Below, in pieces: positions 16,562 to 24,871 of a stretch of DNA of 64,000 bases (position 1 is the first letter of the stretch; every line of letters starts with the position of its first letter). A program made the position numbers and the translations under genes. Under the pieces are notes generated by a model that saw only the letters and a program-made list of their open reading frames with translations, was not told where the DNA came from and did no database searches. The stretch spans positions 186,001 through 250,000 of the forward strand of contig CBDCXE010000006.1 in NCBI GenBank assembly GCA_965223725.1. Direction: 5' to 3'. This stretch comes from CBDCXE01 sp965223725 [NCBI: Nitrospinota bacterium]. GTDB taxonomy: Bacteria > Nitrospinota_A > UBA7883.

Positions 16562-16622
16562 TTGCATTGGTTGTATCATTTGGTGTACTATCTTACCTAT
16601 AACAGGTCTAAAAATAAGACCT
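16562..16622 (+). promoter_or_regulatory. Promoter and leader inverted repeat of the peroxiredoxin gene
   Basis: TTGCAT (16562-16567) and TACTAT (16586-16591) with 18-bp spacing and a TG just before the -10 box. Just downstream of the expected start site a perfect inverted repeat AGGTCT-N7-AGACCT (16604-16622) lies in the untranslated leader, suited to a repressor or activator of the oxidative-stress type or to an RNA hairpin. Confidence 0.45.
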
Positions 16623-16666
16623 CGTTTAATAAACTGCTTTTCAATTTATTGTTAGAGGAGAGAAAA

Positions 16667-17251
16667 ATGCCCTCTCAGGTGCAGGAGGCGGCCCCGGGCT
16701 TCACAGCTATGGCAGTTGTTGATAAACAGTTTAAAGAAGTAAGCCTCTCTGATTATAAAGGAAAATGGTTAGTGCTTTTCTTTTATCCGCTGGACTTCAC
16801 ATTTGTATGCCCTACAGAAATAACCGCAATTTCTGATCGAGTGGCTGACTTTAAAAAGCTGAACGCGGAAGTGGTTGGATGCTCTGTGGACAGTCAGTTT
16901 TCGCACCTGGCATGGATAGAGACCCCGCGCAGCAAAGGCGGCCTCGGCGATATTGACTATCCGCTGTTGGCCGATATTACAAAACAGATTGGCACCGACT
17001 ATGATGTTATGTTACCCAAGGGTATCACTCTTCGAGGACTATACATTATAGATCCCAATGGTATGATCAGGTATAAAGTGGTTCACGACCTTGGTATCGG
17101 ACGTAACGTCGACGAGACCTTGCGTGTACTTGCCGCCATTCAGAATGTTGACCAGACCGGCGAAGTATGCCCGGCTGGCTGGTCGCCTGGAGACGACACA
17201 ATGAAGCCAGACCCATCTGGATCTCAGGAATATTTCAAAACGCATGGCTGA
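16667..17251 (+). CDS. Typical 2-Cys peroxiredoxin (AhpC/Prx1 type)
   Basis: 194 aa from the ATG at 16667, preceded by AGAGGAGAG; the frame is open further upstream but that part is the promoter. Peroxidatic Cys48 is in FTFVCPTE and resolving Cys168 in EVCPAGW, with the conserved [19 protein letters not shown] stretch of the Prx1 class. It reduces H2O2, alkyl hydroperoxides or peroxynitrite in the cytoplasm with thioredoxin- or AhpF-type reductants. Single gene with its own promoter and a strong terminator. Confidence 0.93.
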   Translation: MPSQVQEAAPGFTAMAVVDKQFKEVSLSDYKGKWLVLFFYPLDFTFVCPTEITAISDRVADFKKLNAEVVGCSVDSQFSHLAWIETPRSKGGLGDIDYPLLADITKQIGTDYDVMLPKGITLRGLYIIDPNGMIRYKVVHDLGIGRNVDETLRVLAAIQNVDQTGEVCPAGWSPGDDTMKPDPSGSQEYFKTHG

Positions 17252-17276
17252 TGATATCCACCTCTACTTCAGTCAA

Positions 17277-17309
17277 ACGGCCTGTCTCCCCCCGGCAGGC
17301 CGTTTTTTT
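17277..17309 (+). terminator. Rho-independent terminator of the peroxiredoxin gene
   Basis: Stem ACGGCCTG / CAGGCCGT (17277-17284, 17296-17303) with a C-rich loop, followed by seven T residues. Confidence 0.88.
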
Positions 17310-17327
17310 ATGGCATAATTAAATTAT

Positions 17328-18194
17328 ATGACTAGCAAATCTTTCAATCGCCCATGGGGCGCGCACATGTCCATCAGTGGTGGAGTGGATAACGCGCTGG
17401 AGCGTGGCCACAAAGTCGGCGCCCGCTCGATTCAGATATTCACTAAAAATAACAACAGATGGATCGGCAAACCATTGACCGACGAAATGATCAATAATTT
17501 CAAAACATCATCACAGGAGCTGAACGTAGATGTGTTCGCTTCGCACGATTGTTATCTGATCAACCTTTCCGCCATCGACAAAGAGATTTTGAAAAAATCG
17601 CGTACCGCTTTTCTGGATGAAATTGACCGGGCGGACGCCTTGGATATACCTTGTCTGGTGTTTCACCCTGGCGCGCATCTGGGGGCAGGCGAGGGTGAGG
17701 GCATCAAACGGGTCTCCGAATCGCTGAACATCGCATTGGATAAAAGGCCTGACATGAAAACGACCTTGACCATCGAAACCACCGCCGGGCAAGGTTCTGG
17801 CCTGGGATACCGGTTTGAACAGATCGGCTCTTTAATAGATCATATTTCCAACCCGGAGAAGATGGGTGTATGTGTGGACACCTGTCATATTTTCGCCGCC
17901 GGTTATGATATTCGTACTAAACAAGGCTATAGGGATACGTTCAAGGAGTTTGATGAGCTGATAGGGCTTGATAAGCTGAAGATGTTTCATGTCAACGACT
18001 CGAAAAAAGATCTCGGCTCACGGGTCGACCGGCATGAGCATATCGGTGAAGGTTTCATCGGTCTGGAAGGGTTTCGGCGCCTGGTGAACGACAGACGCTT
18101 TAAAAGGATTCCGATGATACTGGAAACCCCAAAGGGTAAAGATGGCGCGGAAGATATCGTAAATCTCCGGGTACTACGGGATCTGCTTCAGTAA
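17328..18194 (+). CDS. nfo: Endonuclease IV (AP endonuclease)
   Basis: 288-aa TIM-barrel AP endonuclease of base-excision repair, which cuts 5' to abasic sites using three metal ions. The family start WGAHMSISGG is followed by metal ligands in SHDCYLINL, VFHPGAH, IETTAGQG, CVDTCHIFAAGYD, FHVNDSKKDLGSRVDRHEHIGEG and ILETPK, all intact. Length is standard. It begins 19 bp after the peroxiredoxin terminator, pairing two oxidative-damage functions, and converges on parB with only 8 bp between them. Confidence 0.95.
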   Translation: MTSKSFNRPWGAHMSISGGVDNALERGHKVGARSIQIFTKNNNRWIGKPLTDEMINNFKTSSQELNVDVFASHDCYLINLSAIDKEILKKSRTAFLDEIDRADALDIPCLVFHPGAHLGAGEGEGIKRVSESLNIALDKRPDMKTTLTIETTAGQGSGLGYRFEQIGSLIDHISNPEKMGVCVDTCHIFAAGYDIRTKQGYRDTFKEFDELIGLDKLKMFHVNDSKKDLGSRVDRHEHIGEGFIGLEGFRRLVNDRRFKRIPMILETPKGKDGAEDIVNLRVLRDLLQ

Positions 18195-18202
18195 TAAAAA
18201 TA

Positions 18203-19042
18203 TTATATTGAATCGATCAACCGTGTCAGGTCATCATCGTCGCTATAGCTGATCTGGATGACGCCACCTTTCCTTGCGCCAGGTTTGATATCGATTTTGG
18301 CGCCTAGTTTTCGCTCGAGGTCGACCCGGATCTTTTCCAGATATATATCCAGCTTTTGCGGCTTTTTTTTGCGTGTTTTTTTACCGACCGAATCCCTTGC
18401 GCTTTGCTCCACCTCACGAACATTCAATCCGGTATTAATAATCTTGTCGCGCAGTTTTAGCCGGTCGCCATCACCGTCCAACGACAGCAACGCCCTCGCA
18501 TGGCCCATGGTCAGCCGGCCGTCGGCCAGGTCATCCTTTATTTTCTGTGGCAGCTTCAGCAACCGCAACGAGTTGGCCACGGCGGAGCGGCTCTTGCCCA
18601 CGCGCCTGGCCATGTTCTCTTGGGTAAAAGCAAACTCTTTCATCAGCCGGTCATACGCGTCCGCTTCTTCAATCGGATTAAGATTTTCACGCTGGATATT
18701 TTCTATCAGCGCCAACTCCAGGGCGTCGGAATCCCGGATGACCCGCACGATCGCCGGTATTTCGGAATGGCCCAATAGTTTTACCGCTCGCCATCGTCGC
18801 TCGCCCGCCACCAGCTCATAGCCATTCTGCTTTTTGCATACAAGGACCGGCTGGATGACACCCTTCTCCCGAATCGATTCAGAAAGCTCTTTTAAAGATT
18901 CCTGGTTGAACACTACCCTGGGCTGAAACCGACTCTGTTTGATTTCTGCCACAGGTATCATGGAAATTGGTTCCATAATCGCTGGTCCTTCTTTCTTCGG
19001 AATCAGCGCATCAAGTCCGCGGCCAAGGGCTTTTCTAGTCAT
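18203..19042 (-). CDS. parB: Chromosome partitioning protein ParB
   Basis: 279-aa ParB/Spo0J. N-terminal GRGLDALIPKK, CTP-binding ParB domain with QPR and GERRWRA (box II) plus ENIQRENLNPIEEA, helix-turn-helix (TQENMARRVGKSRSAVANSLRLL) that reads parS, and a C-terminal dimerisation domain after a lysine-rich linker. It would load at the two parS-like palindromes at 19929-19944 and 20023-20038 and organise the origin for segregation. It follows parA by 17 bp in one operon. Confidence 0.95.
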   Translation of the reverse strand: MTRKALGRGLDALIPKKEGPAIMEPISMIPVAEIKQSRFQPRVVFNQESLKELSESIREKGVIQPVLVCKKQNGYELVAGERRWRAVKLLGHSEIPAIVRVIRDSDALELALIENIQRENLNPIEEADAYDRLMKEFAFTQENMARRVGKSRSAVANSLRLLKLPQKIKDDLADGRLTMGHARALLSLDGDGDRLKLRDKIINTGLNVREVEQSARDSVGKKTRKKKPQKLDIYLEKIRVDLERKLGAKIDIKPGARKGGVIQISYSDDDDLTRLIDSI

Positions 19043-19059
19043 AAAATTAAAATATCTCC

Positions 19060-19869
19060 TTAATAATCAATATTGTATGGCTGTGGCAGGTCAGTAATAA
19101 TCGAGCTTTTATTTCTTGCGATCACCTCTTGGGCAAGGCTGATATACGCATCTGCGCCGGAAGATTTGAAATCGTAGAGGATAATAGGCGTGCCATGGGA
19201 AGGGGCCTCAGAGAGCCGTACATTTCTGGGGATCGTAGTTGAAAACACCTGATCACCATAATAGCTCCTGACCTCATGGATAACTTGCTTTGAAAGCACA
19301 GTACGCCCATCAACCATGGTGAAAATGATGCCCTCAATAGACAGCTCTGGGTTGAAGGCATCACGTACCCGGGATATGGTCTTGTCGAGCTGGCTCAGGC
19401 CCTCCATAGCGTAATACTCTGTTTGTACAGGGATAATAACCGAATCGGACGCAGTAAAAGCGTTAAGCGTCAGCATCCCTAGTGCTGGCGGACAATCGAT
19501 CAATACAAAATCGAAATCGCTGTTTATCTGATTAACAAGGTTTGACAACCTACGCTCCCTGTTATCGAATTCGACCAGTTCGATCTCAGCACCGTACAGA
19601 TCTGTGGTGGACGGGATCATTTTTAGCTTGTCAACGGCTGTATCATGGATCAGCGTCGGCTCGATTTCACCCTGTGCAAGGGCAGAATAAATATTAGCGT
19701 CGCCATTATCCTTTGGGATACCTAGCCCGGTCGAAGCGTTTCCTTGCGGGTCGATATCGATTAGCAACACATTACGGTCAGCAAATGCAAGACAAGCGGC
19801 CAGGTTGACAGCGGTAGTCGTTTTACCAACGCCACCTTTCTGATTGGCGACACAGATTACTTTTTTCAT
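19060..19869 (-). CDS. parA: Chromosome partitioning ATPase ParA (Soj)
   Basis: 269-aa deviant-Walker ATPase: CVANQKGGVGKTTTAVNLA with the signature Lys, Walker A' region DIDPQGNASTGLG and Walker B LIDCPPALGMLT. ATP-dependent dimers bind DNA nonspecifically and move ParB-parS complexes. The length and lack of an N-terminal DNA-binding extension mark it as the chromosomal Soj type. The gene is upstream of parB, with parS-type sites in its 5' region, so ParB may also influence its promoter. Confidence 0.95.
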   Translation of the reverse strand: MKKVICVANQKGGVGKTTTAVNLAACLAFADRNVLLIDIDPQGNASTGLGIPKDNGDANIYSALAQGEIEPTLIHDTAVDKLKMIPSTTDLYGAEIELVEFDNRERRLSNLVNQINSDFDFVLIDCPPALGMLTLNAFTASDSVIIPVQTEYYAMEGLSQLDKTISRVRDAFNPELSIEGIIFTMVDGRTVLSKQVIHEVRSYYGDQVFSTTIPRNVRLSEAPSHGTPIILYDFKSSGADAYISLAQEVIARNKSSIITDLPQPYNIDY

Positions 19870-19928
19870 ATGTTAAATATTAAAATATTCATGAGTATAT
19901 CAGGGGTGGAGCTACGGAACAAGGACTT

Positions 19929-19944
19929 TGTTTCATGTGAAACA
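19929..19944. promoter_or_regulatory. parS-like site 1
   Basis: TGTTTCATGTGAAACA matches the bacterial parS consensus TGTTTCACGTGAAACA at 15 of 16 positions. It lies 60 bp upstream of the parA start. Confidence 0.88.
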
Positions 19945-20022
19945 TTCCTGCGGATAGTGTTAGGGGTTAATGATGCAGCACAGCATTATCCATACAAACC
20001 ATTGGTTTTTAATGTCTTTTAA

Positions 20023-20038
20023 TGTTTCACATGAAACA
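20023..20038. promoter_or_regulatory. parS-like site 2
   Basis: TGTTTCACATGAAACA, also 15 of 16 matches to the parS consensus and equal to the reverse complement of site 1. It lies 15 bp past the rsmG stop codon, 94 bp from site 1. Confidence 0.88.
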
Positions 20039-20053
20039 GTTACACTTAACCTG

Positions 20054-20683
20054 CTATCCAGGCATGCTGCAAATACGAATTATTTTTAAATTACCAAACC
20101 ATTCAGGAACTTCCATCACTTCCACTTTCGATTTTACATTTCGCTCTGCAAAATCTTCCAGTTCAGATAAAGCTTCTTCACCTTTAAACAAATAGATATT
20201 TGCGCCTTCACTGACCTTGCCTTTCCACAATCGTATCAACTCAGATATCTCGCCGGTGGCGCGGGTGACCACCCTGTCGACCTTCCTTGTCCATATTCCT
20301 GGCTGGACCCGGATAAGCTCCGCTTCCACTTTATCTGTTTCAATAAGCATTTTATTTGTCAAACAATACCTTAAAAACCCGATTTTTTTCTCATTGGAGT
20401 CGACCAGCAAGTATTTATTGTTTCGGTCGGCCAGCGCCATCGGTATGCCAGGAATCCCGGGTCCTGTGCCATAATCGGCTATAAGTCCTATGTTTTCTTT
20501 TGAAAAGCGCATGCCCAGCCAAGCTGATGGGGCAACCAACAGATCGAAAATGTTATCATCAGGAATCGAGGTGAATGAGAACTTTTTGTTCCAGCTTTTC
20601 AGCTTTTCAGTATACAGGGTGAGCTTAGCCAAAATCTCTTCAGGAAAGATGTCAGTATACTCACTCTCTTGATCTTTCGGCAT
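20054..20683 (-). CDS. rsmG: 16S rRNA m7G527 methyltransferase RsmG
   Basis: 209 aa from the ATG at 20683, which lies 23 bases inside the 3' end of mnmG; the open frame reaches 20758 but that part overlaps mnmG further. RsmG (GidB) methylates N7 of G527 in 16S rRNA. The SAM-binding motif [16 protein letters not shown], the substrate-side NKKFSFTSI (equivalent to the N-x-x-x-NLT motif) and [14 protein letters not shown] are visible. The mnmG-rsmG-parA-parB order is the classic origin-proximal arrangement. Confidence 0.9.
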   Translation of the reverse strand: MPKDQESEYTDIFPEEILAKLTLYTEKLKSWNKKFSFTSIPDDNIFDLLVAPSAWLGMRFSKENIGLIADYGTGPGIPGIPMALADRNNKYLLVDSNEKKIGFLRYCLTNKMLIETDKVEAELIRVQPGIWTRKVDRVVTRATGEISELIRLWKGKVSEGANIYLFKGEEALSELEDFAERNVKSKVEVMEVPEWFGNLKIIRICSMPG

Positions 20684-22532
20684 TCCGCTTTTCCAAATGT
20701 ATATGTAATATCGATAAAGCCGCGGGTGTAACCCCTGATATTCTAGACGCTTGGCCAAGGTTCAGTGGCTTTGCCCGTTGCAGCTTCTCCCGCACCTCCA
20801 TAGATAATCCGGACGCAGTTGAAAAATCAAAATCTACCGGGAAAGTTTTCTTTTCTGATTTGTTAGTTTTGGCCACCAGTTTTTCTTGCCTGATAATATA
20901 GCCTTCATATTTGCTTTCAGTCTCTATTTTTTCGATCTCTTCGGCGCCAATATCGGGAGGCAAATCATATAATGGCAGGTTTTTCAGGGATACTTCCGGT
21001 CGCTTCAGCAAGCCCCACAATTTAGCGCCCTTACTCGGGATCTGTCCTCCCAGATTAATGGAAGCCGCATCGATATCACCGGGATTAACTTGTATGCTTT
21101 TAAGTTTTTCGATTTCTCGGTTTATCCGGCTCATTTTACAGCTGAATTTTTCATAACTGTCGTCACCCAACAAGCCGACGTCCCGCCCAATTTGGCATAA
21201 ACGCTCATCCGCATTGTCGGGCCGCAACAGCAAACGAAACTCCGCCCTCGATGTGAACATACGGTACGGCTCTTGGGTACCCTTGGTCACCAAGTCATCC
21301 ACCAGCACACCTATATATGAGTTTTGTCTAGTGAATACAATGGGTTCCAAGTTTTCACAATTTCTGGCGGCGTTGATCCCGGCCACGATCCCCTGGGCCG
21401 CGGCCTCTTCATACCCGCTGGTTCCATTGATCTGCCCGGCAAAATATAAACCTTTGATAGGCTTGGTTTCCAGTGTTGGATATAGTTGCGTCGGCGGGCA
21501 GAAATCGTATTCGATGGCATAACCGGGCCGCATGATCTCCACATTCTCCAACCCAGGTATGGTGCGCAAAAACTTCAGCTGAACATCCAGCGCCAATGAA
21601 GTACTTAATCCGTTTGGATAAATTTCGTTAGTCCGCAGTCCTTCAGGCTCCAGAAAAATCTGGTGCTTTCTTTTTTCTGGAAAACGCTTCACCTTATCCT
21701 CGATGGAAGGGCAGTAGCGCGGGCCAACTCCTTTGATTACACCGGTATAGAGTGGTGACGTATCCAGATTATTTTCAATTACCTGTTGGGTTTGCTCATT
21801 TGTATAAGTGATAAAGCAGTCGGTCTGCTCCTGCTCTATACCCTTCGAAAAGAAGGAAAACTGCCTCGGTTTCTCATCCCCCGGTTGACGCTCCGTTTTT
21901 GAAAAGTCGATTGTGTCACGGTCCAGACGGGGGCAAGTGCCGGTTTTCAACCGTCCAACCTCGAACCCGATCTCCCGAAGATTGTCGCTTAATCCAACAG
22001 CAGCGAACTCACCGGCTCGACCAGCAGGAAATTGCTTTAACCCAATATGAATCAACCCGTTAAGGAAAGTTCCTGAGCATAGAACCACTGATTTGGCATT
22101 GAAATTATTACCAAGCGCGGTCACAACTCCTGATATTGTATCGCCATTAACGATAAATCGTTCGACTGTATCCTGCTTGATAGATAACCGTGGTTGCTCC
22201 TCCAACACGGCGCGCATACGGTTTTTATACAACTCTTTATCCGCCTGAGCTCGATATCCGCGCACAGCGGGTCCTTTCGACATGTTCAGCAAACGAAACT
22301 GAATTCCAGTTGCGTCTATGCATTTGCCCATCTCGCCGCCCAGCGCATCAATTTCCCGGACCAGGTGACCTTTGGCCATCCCTCCGATAGCCGGGTTACA
22401 GCTCATCCTTGCGATCTGGTCGATATTGATAGTGAGCAACAAGGTTTTACATCCGATTCTGGCGGATGCCAGGGCGGCCTCACATCCAGCATGGCCACCG
22501 CCGATAACGATTACATCAAAATTGTCATGCAT
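20661..22532 (-). CDS. mnmG: tRNA uridine 5-carboxymethylaminomethyl modification enzyme MnmG (GidA)
   Basis: 623-aa FAD-dependent enzyme that, with MnmE, modifies the wobble uridine of several tRNAs. FAD-binding [17 protein letters not shown] at the N-terminus, the catalytic-Cys region [27 protein letters not shown], the NAD-site and a helical C-terminal domain ending [17 protein letters not shown]. Length and motifs are complete. MnmE is not in the window. Ends overlapping rsmG. Confidence 0.96.
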   Translation of the reverse strand: MHDNFDVIVIGGGHAGCEAALASARIGCKTLLLTINIDQIARMSCNPAIGGMAKGHLVREIDALGGEMGKCIDATGIQFRLLNMSKGPAVRGYRAQADKELYKNRMRAVLEEQPRLSIKQDTVERFIVNGDTISGVVTALGNNFNAKSVVLCSGTFLNGLIHIGLKQFPAGRAGEFAAVGLSDNLREIGFEVGRLKTGTCPRLDRDTIDFSKTERQPGDEKPRQFSFFSKGIEQEQTDCFITYTNEQTQQVIENNLDTSPLYTGVIKGVGPRYCPSIEDKVKRFPEKRKHQIFLEPEGLRTNEIYPNGLSTSLALDVQLKFLRTIPGLENVEIMRPGYAIEYDFCPPTQLYPTLETKPIKGLYFAGQINGTSGYEEAAAQGIVAGINAARNCENLEPIVFTRQNSYIGVLVDDLVTKGTQEPYRMFTSRAEFRLLLRPDNADERLCQIGRDVGLLGDDSYEKFSCKMSRINREIEKLKSIQVNPGDIDAASINLGGQIPSKGAKLWGLLKRPEVSLKNLPLYDLPPDIGAEEIEKIETESKYEGYIIRQEKLVAKTNKSEKKTFPVDFDFSTASGLSMEVREKLQRAKPLNLGQASRISGVTPAALSILHIHLEKRNAERSRE

Positions 22533-22540
22533 ATTGATAT

Positions 22541-23158
22541 TCAGACGGTTAAATTATAGTCATCATTTGTTTTCATTTTCTCAATAAACTTTGGTCGAAA
22601 GCTTTTTATCGCTTTATAACCTGCTGATTTTTCAAAAGTCATGGGTAGTTTCTCGCCGTCCGGAAATATCCATTGCGGCTCGCCGCCAAAGCTCAGGCTG
22701 ACTGATGGCGCGTTTTCGCCCTGCTCCACCAGAAAGGGGTCAAGTGTAAAATCCTTGCCATCCTTCAGGTGTAGTTTTACCACAGGTGGACGCCTCCCGG
22801 CCTTGTATTTCTCGATCCAATCTATCTCTTTCCACCGGATAAACACTTTACCAAGTATCCCTTTGTACAGTAACCCCTGTTCTGAAACAACCAGGGATGT
22901 AGTCATTTGACGAAACAGCGTTGCTATCACAGCAGCCGACATAAGGATACCGATAACAGCGACAAGAACGATAAATATTTTCAACAGACCAACAGCTTCC
23001 GCGTCAACTTTCGCCAGATCGCCCGATAGCTGAAAAAACAGAAACAGCAGCGCCAACGGGGCCACGAACATAACCAGAAAAACTATGGCCATCAACAATT
23101 TGAAACCACTGGAACGTTTCAGGCCGTTGTCATAATACTTGTTCGGTTGTTCGTTCAT
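22541..23158 (-). CDS. Membrane protein with a PH-like C-terminal domain
   Basis: 205-aa protein of unknown function. Two membrane segments (about residues 18-43 and 58-84) are followed by a beta-rich cytoplasmic domain ([15 protein letters not shown]..., [29 protein letters not shown]) that looks like bacterial PH/YdbS-type domains; the resemblance is by eye. It ends 8 bp before the mnmG start on the same strand, so it may be the first gene of the mnmG-rsmG-parAB run. Confidence 0.65.
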   Translation of the reverse strand: MNEQPNKYYDNGLKRSSGFKLLMAIVFLVMFVAPLALLFLFFQLSGDLAKVDAEAVGLLKIFIVLVAVIGILMSAAVIATLFRQMTTSLVVSEQGLLYKGILGKVFIRWKEIDWIEKYKAGRRPPVVKLHLKDGKDFTLDPFLVEQGENAPSVSLSFGGEPQWIFPDGEKLPMTFEKSAGYKAIKSFRPKFIEKMKTNDDYNLTV

Positions 23159-23233
23159 TTGCTCTCTTTCATTGTTACGAAGCAGGTTATTGTATTGCTA
23201 CAGCTATGCTAGATTTAATATCATAATAACTCA

Positions 23234-23830
23234 ATGAGATTTATTGACAAACTAAAGCTGACCGCCACCCACGCAGAGAGGTTATATGCTCTATCCAGAA
23301 ATCCTGTTTACGTTGAGCAAATAACCAGACAGGACCTTGAAAACCTTGGTATAGAAGCTGCCATACTGGATCATGACGGGGTGCTGGGCGCCAACAGAAA
23401 CGACGCGCCGGACGCCGCTGGCAGCGAGTTTATCCGCAAGACAATCGACCTGTTCGGTAAAGAAAAAGTGTTCATCCTTTCGAACACCAGCAGCAGGAAG
23501 GGTGTCCGGCGGGATTATTACAATTCACTGCAGGATGGGCCGACATATATGCAAGCGAACAAAAAGCCTGACCCGGAAGGGTTGATGATGGTCGAAAAGC
23601 TGTGCGGTGTTTCACGGGAGCGGATAGGCATGTTCGATGATGGGTTGATGACCGGTGTGCTAATGGCGGAGGCGCATGGGGCGAAGGCGGTCTATACCCG
23701 GCGAATAAAGATCGATGAGAATATCTCGGCCCGGCTGCAAAGATATCTCACCACCTGGCCGCAGATAGGCGCCGTTTCACTGCTTGCGATGATGAAAAAG
23801 ATCCGCTTGGCGCCTGGCGCCGGACCTTGA
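23234..23830 (+). CDS. HAD-family phosphatase, YqeG-like
   Basis: 198-aa HAD-superfamily protein. Motif I is DHDGVLG (about residues 48-54), motif II is in FILSNTSSRKG, the Lys of motif III is in NKKPDPEGLMMVEKLCGV and motif IV is MFDDGLMTGV. The layout without a cap resembles YqeG/phosphatidylglycerophosphatase-type HADs, but motif IV is unusual (FDDGLMTGV instead of GDQ..TDI), so the substrate is open. Single gene, divergent from the membrane protein upstream. Confidence 0.7.
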   Translation: MRFIDKLKLTATHAERLYALSRNPVYVEQITRQDLENLGIEAAILDHDGVLGANRNDAPDAAGSEFIRKTIDLFGKEKVFILSNTSSRKGVRRDYYNSLQDGPTYMQANKKPDPEGLMMVEKLCGVSRERIGMFDDGLMTGVLMAEAHGAKAVYTRRIKIDENISARLQRYLTTWPQIGAVSLLAMMKKIRLAPGAGP

Positions 23831-23861
23831 AAAATTGATTTTTTCCGACAATATATTTTGA

Positions 23862-23890
23862 TTGTTTTCTTATTGCACTTCAATTAATAT
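23862..23890 (+). promoter_or_regulatory. Putative promoter of the bactofilin gene
   Basis: TTGTTT (23862-23867) and TAATAT (23885-23890) at 17-bp spacing, 46 bp before the bactofilin ATG. Confidence 0.35.
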
Positions 23891-23935
23891 GGCGCCTACA
23901 CCATCATGTATAAAAATATTTTTAAAGGGGACACC

Positions 23936-24373
23936 ATGGCTCGCGGAAATAATAAAGATGTTGTGAAAGCGTTTTTAGGCGACGATACAGAATTCAAGGG
24001 TGTATTGTCATTCGAGGGCACGGTCCGTGTCGATGGCTCGTTTGAAGGTGAAATCGAAACAAACGATAACCTGATCGTCGGCGAGAAAGCGGTTGTCCGG
24101 GCCGAGGTGAAAGTGGGCACCGTCCTGATCCAGGGTCTGGTGGAGGGTAACATCAGCGCAGTTAAAAAAGTGCATATCGCAAGCACAGGCAAGCTGGTTG
24201 GCAACATCACAACCCCCAGCCTGATCGTAGAAGAGGGCGCCAAGGTGGAAGGTTTTGTGTCTATGCTAGGCGATGAAGCCAAAAATCTGCGGGTGGTGCC
24301 TGGCAAAGAAGGGTCTGGTGAGGTTAAAAGCATCAAAAGCGGCAAGCCGGAATCGCCGGCCGTTAATGGGTGA
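23936..24373 (+). CDS. Bactofilin
   Basis: 145 aa from the ATG at 23936, preceded by AAAGGGG; an ATG 30 bases upstream is in frame but lacks a ribosome-binding site. The core (about residues 15-120) is a regular beta-helix built of short repeats such as GVLSFEGTVRVDGSFEGEI, DNLIVGEKAVVRAEV and VLIQGLVEGNI, the bactofilin fold, with a Gly/Ser/Lys-rich tail. Bactofilins polymerise without nucleotide and act as scaffolds in cell shape, polarity or, with ParABS, chromosome organisation. Its location about 4 kb from parAB fits such a role but does not prove it. Confidence 0.9.
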   Translation: MARGNNKDVVKAFLGDDTEFKGVLSFEGTVRVDGSFEGEIETNDNLIVGEKAVVRAEVKVGTVLIQGLVEGNISAVKKVHIASTGKLVGNITTPSLIVEEGAKVEGFVSMLGDEAKNLRVVPGKEGSGEVKSIKSGKPESPAVNG

Positions 24374-24430
24374 CAATAAGCCAGGCTTGTTCCCGAAAAA
24401 TTAAGCTCCTACTGCGAATTACGCAATCAG

Positions 24431-24458
24431 TTGCTGTTGATTTCATACTATTCATAAT
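24431..24458 (+). promoter_or_regulatory. Putative promoter of tRNA-Arg(UCG)
   Basis: TTGCTG (24431-24436) and CATAAT (24453-24458) with 16-bp spacing, ending 5 bases before the tRNA 5' end. Confidence 0.4.
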
Positions 24459-24463
24459 TTGCC

Positions 24464-24540
24464 GCGCCCGTAGCTCAACTGGATAGAGTAACGGACTTCG
24501 GATCCGTAGGTTGCAGGTTCGACTCCTGCCGGGCGCGCCA
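24464..24540 (+). tRNA. tRNA-Arg (anticodon UCG)
   Basis: 77 nt, GCGCCCGTAGCTCAACTGG at the start, 7-bp acceptor stem GCGCCCG/CGGGCGC, anticodon loop CTTCGGA with anticodon TCG, T arm GGTTCGACTCC, discriminator G and encoded CCA. It reads CGA and related codons. The acceptor stem and 3' flank (CTGCCGTGGG) resemble those of the tRNA-Arg(UCU) at 5283-5359. Confidence 0.95.
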
Positions 24541-24724
24541 CTGCCGTGGGCAGTGCGGAGCCCCTGTCGGGATAAGTGGATATGCCCTTTCGATTAGCAT
24601 ATTCATCTTGACCTGCCCTTCATTATATAAGATTAAGACTGCAAGCAAGTGAAGCGCCTTGCGCGACAAGAAAGGAATTTTCGCCCACGCATCAGCGTCA
24701 CCCGTTGTGGCCGTGCCACAACGG
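24539..24724. repeat. Dispersed intergenic palindromic repeat, copy 3
   Basis: Begins at the tRNA end with a hairpin CACTGCC-GTG-GGCAGTG, then CCTGTCGGGAT as in copy 2, the core GCAAGCAAGTGAAGCGCCTTGCGCG and ATCAGCGTCACC, and ends in a perfect 10-bp hairpin CCGTTGTGGC-CGT-GCCACAACGG (24702-24724). The first hairpin may terminate the tRNA. The 331-bp gap 24541-24871 holds this repeat and the exporter promoter, and nothing else that I can see. Confidence 0.6.
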
Positions 24725-24829
24725 TCCTTTCAATCATACAAGAAAGATGGAAACGACTCTGGCACACATTCTCTGGTGACCTAACTTACCATTAAAGAAA
24801 AGTTTCAGTACATATACAAATTTTCTTAG

Positions 24830-24857
24830 TTGACTTAGCTATATAGTTGTATATACA
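24830..24857 (+). promoter_or_regulatory. Putative promoter of the RND exporter gene
   Basis: TTGACT (24830-24835) and TATACA (24852-24857) at 16-bp spacing. The start ATG is only 15 bases beyond the -10 box, so the leader would be very short. Confidence 0.45.
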
Positions 24858-24871
24858 ATAGCAACGGAACA

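Noticed and set aside
5283-24540. Integrated element between the two tRNA-Arg genes
   Set aside because: The flanks share a repeat, but the interval holds core genes (ccmF, parAB, mnmG) and no integrase, and the tRNAs are in opposite orientation.
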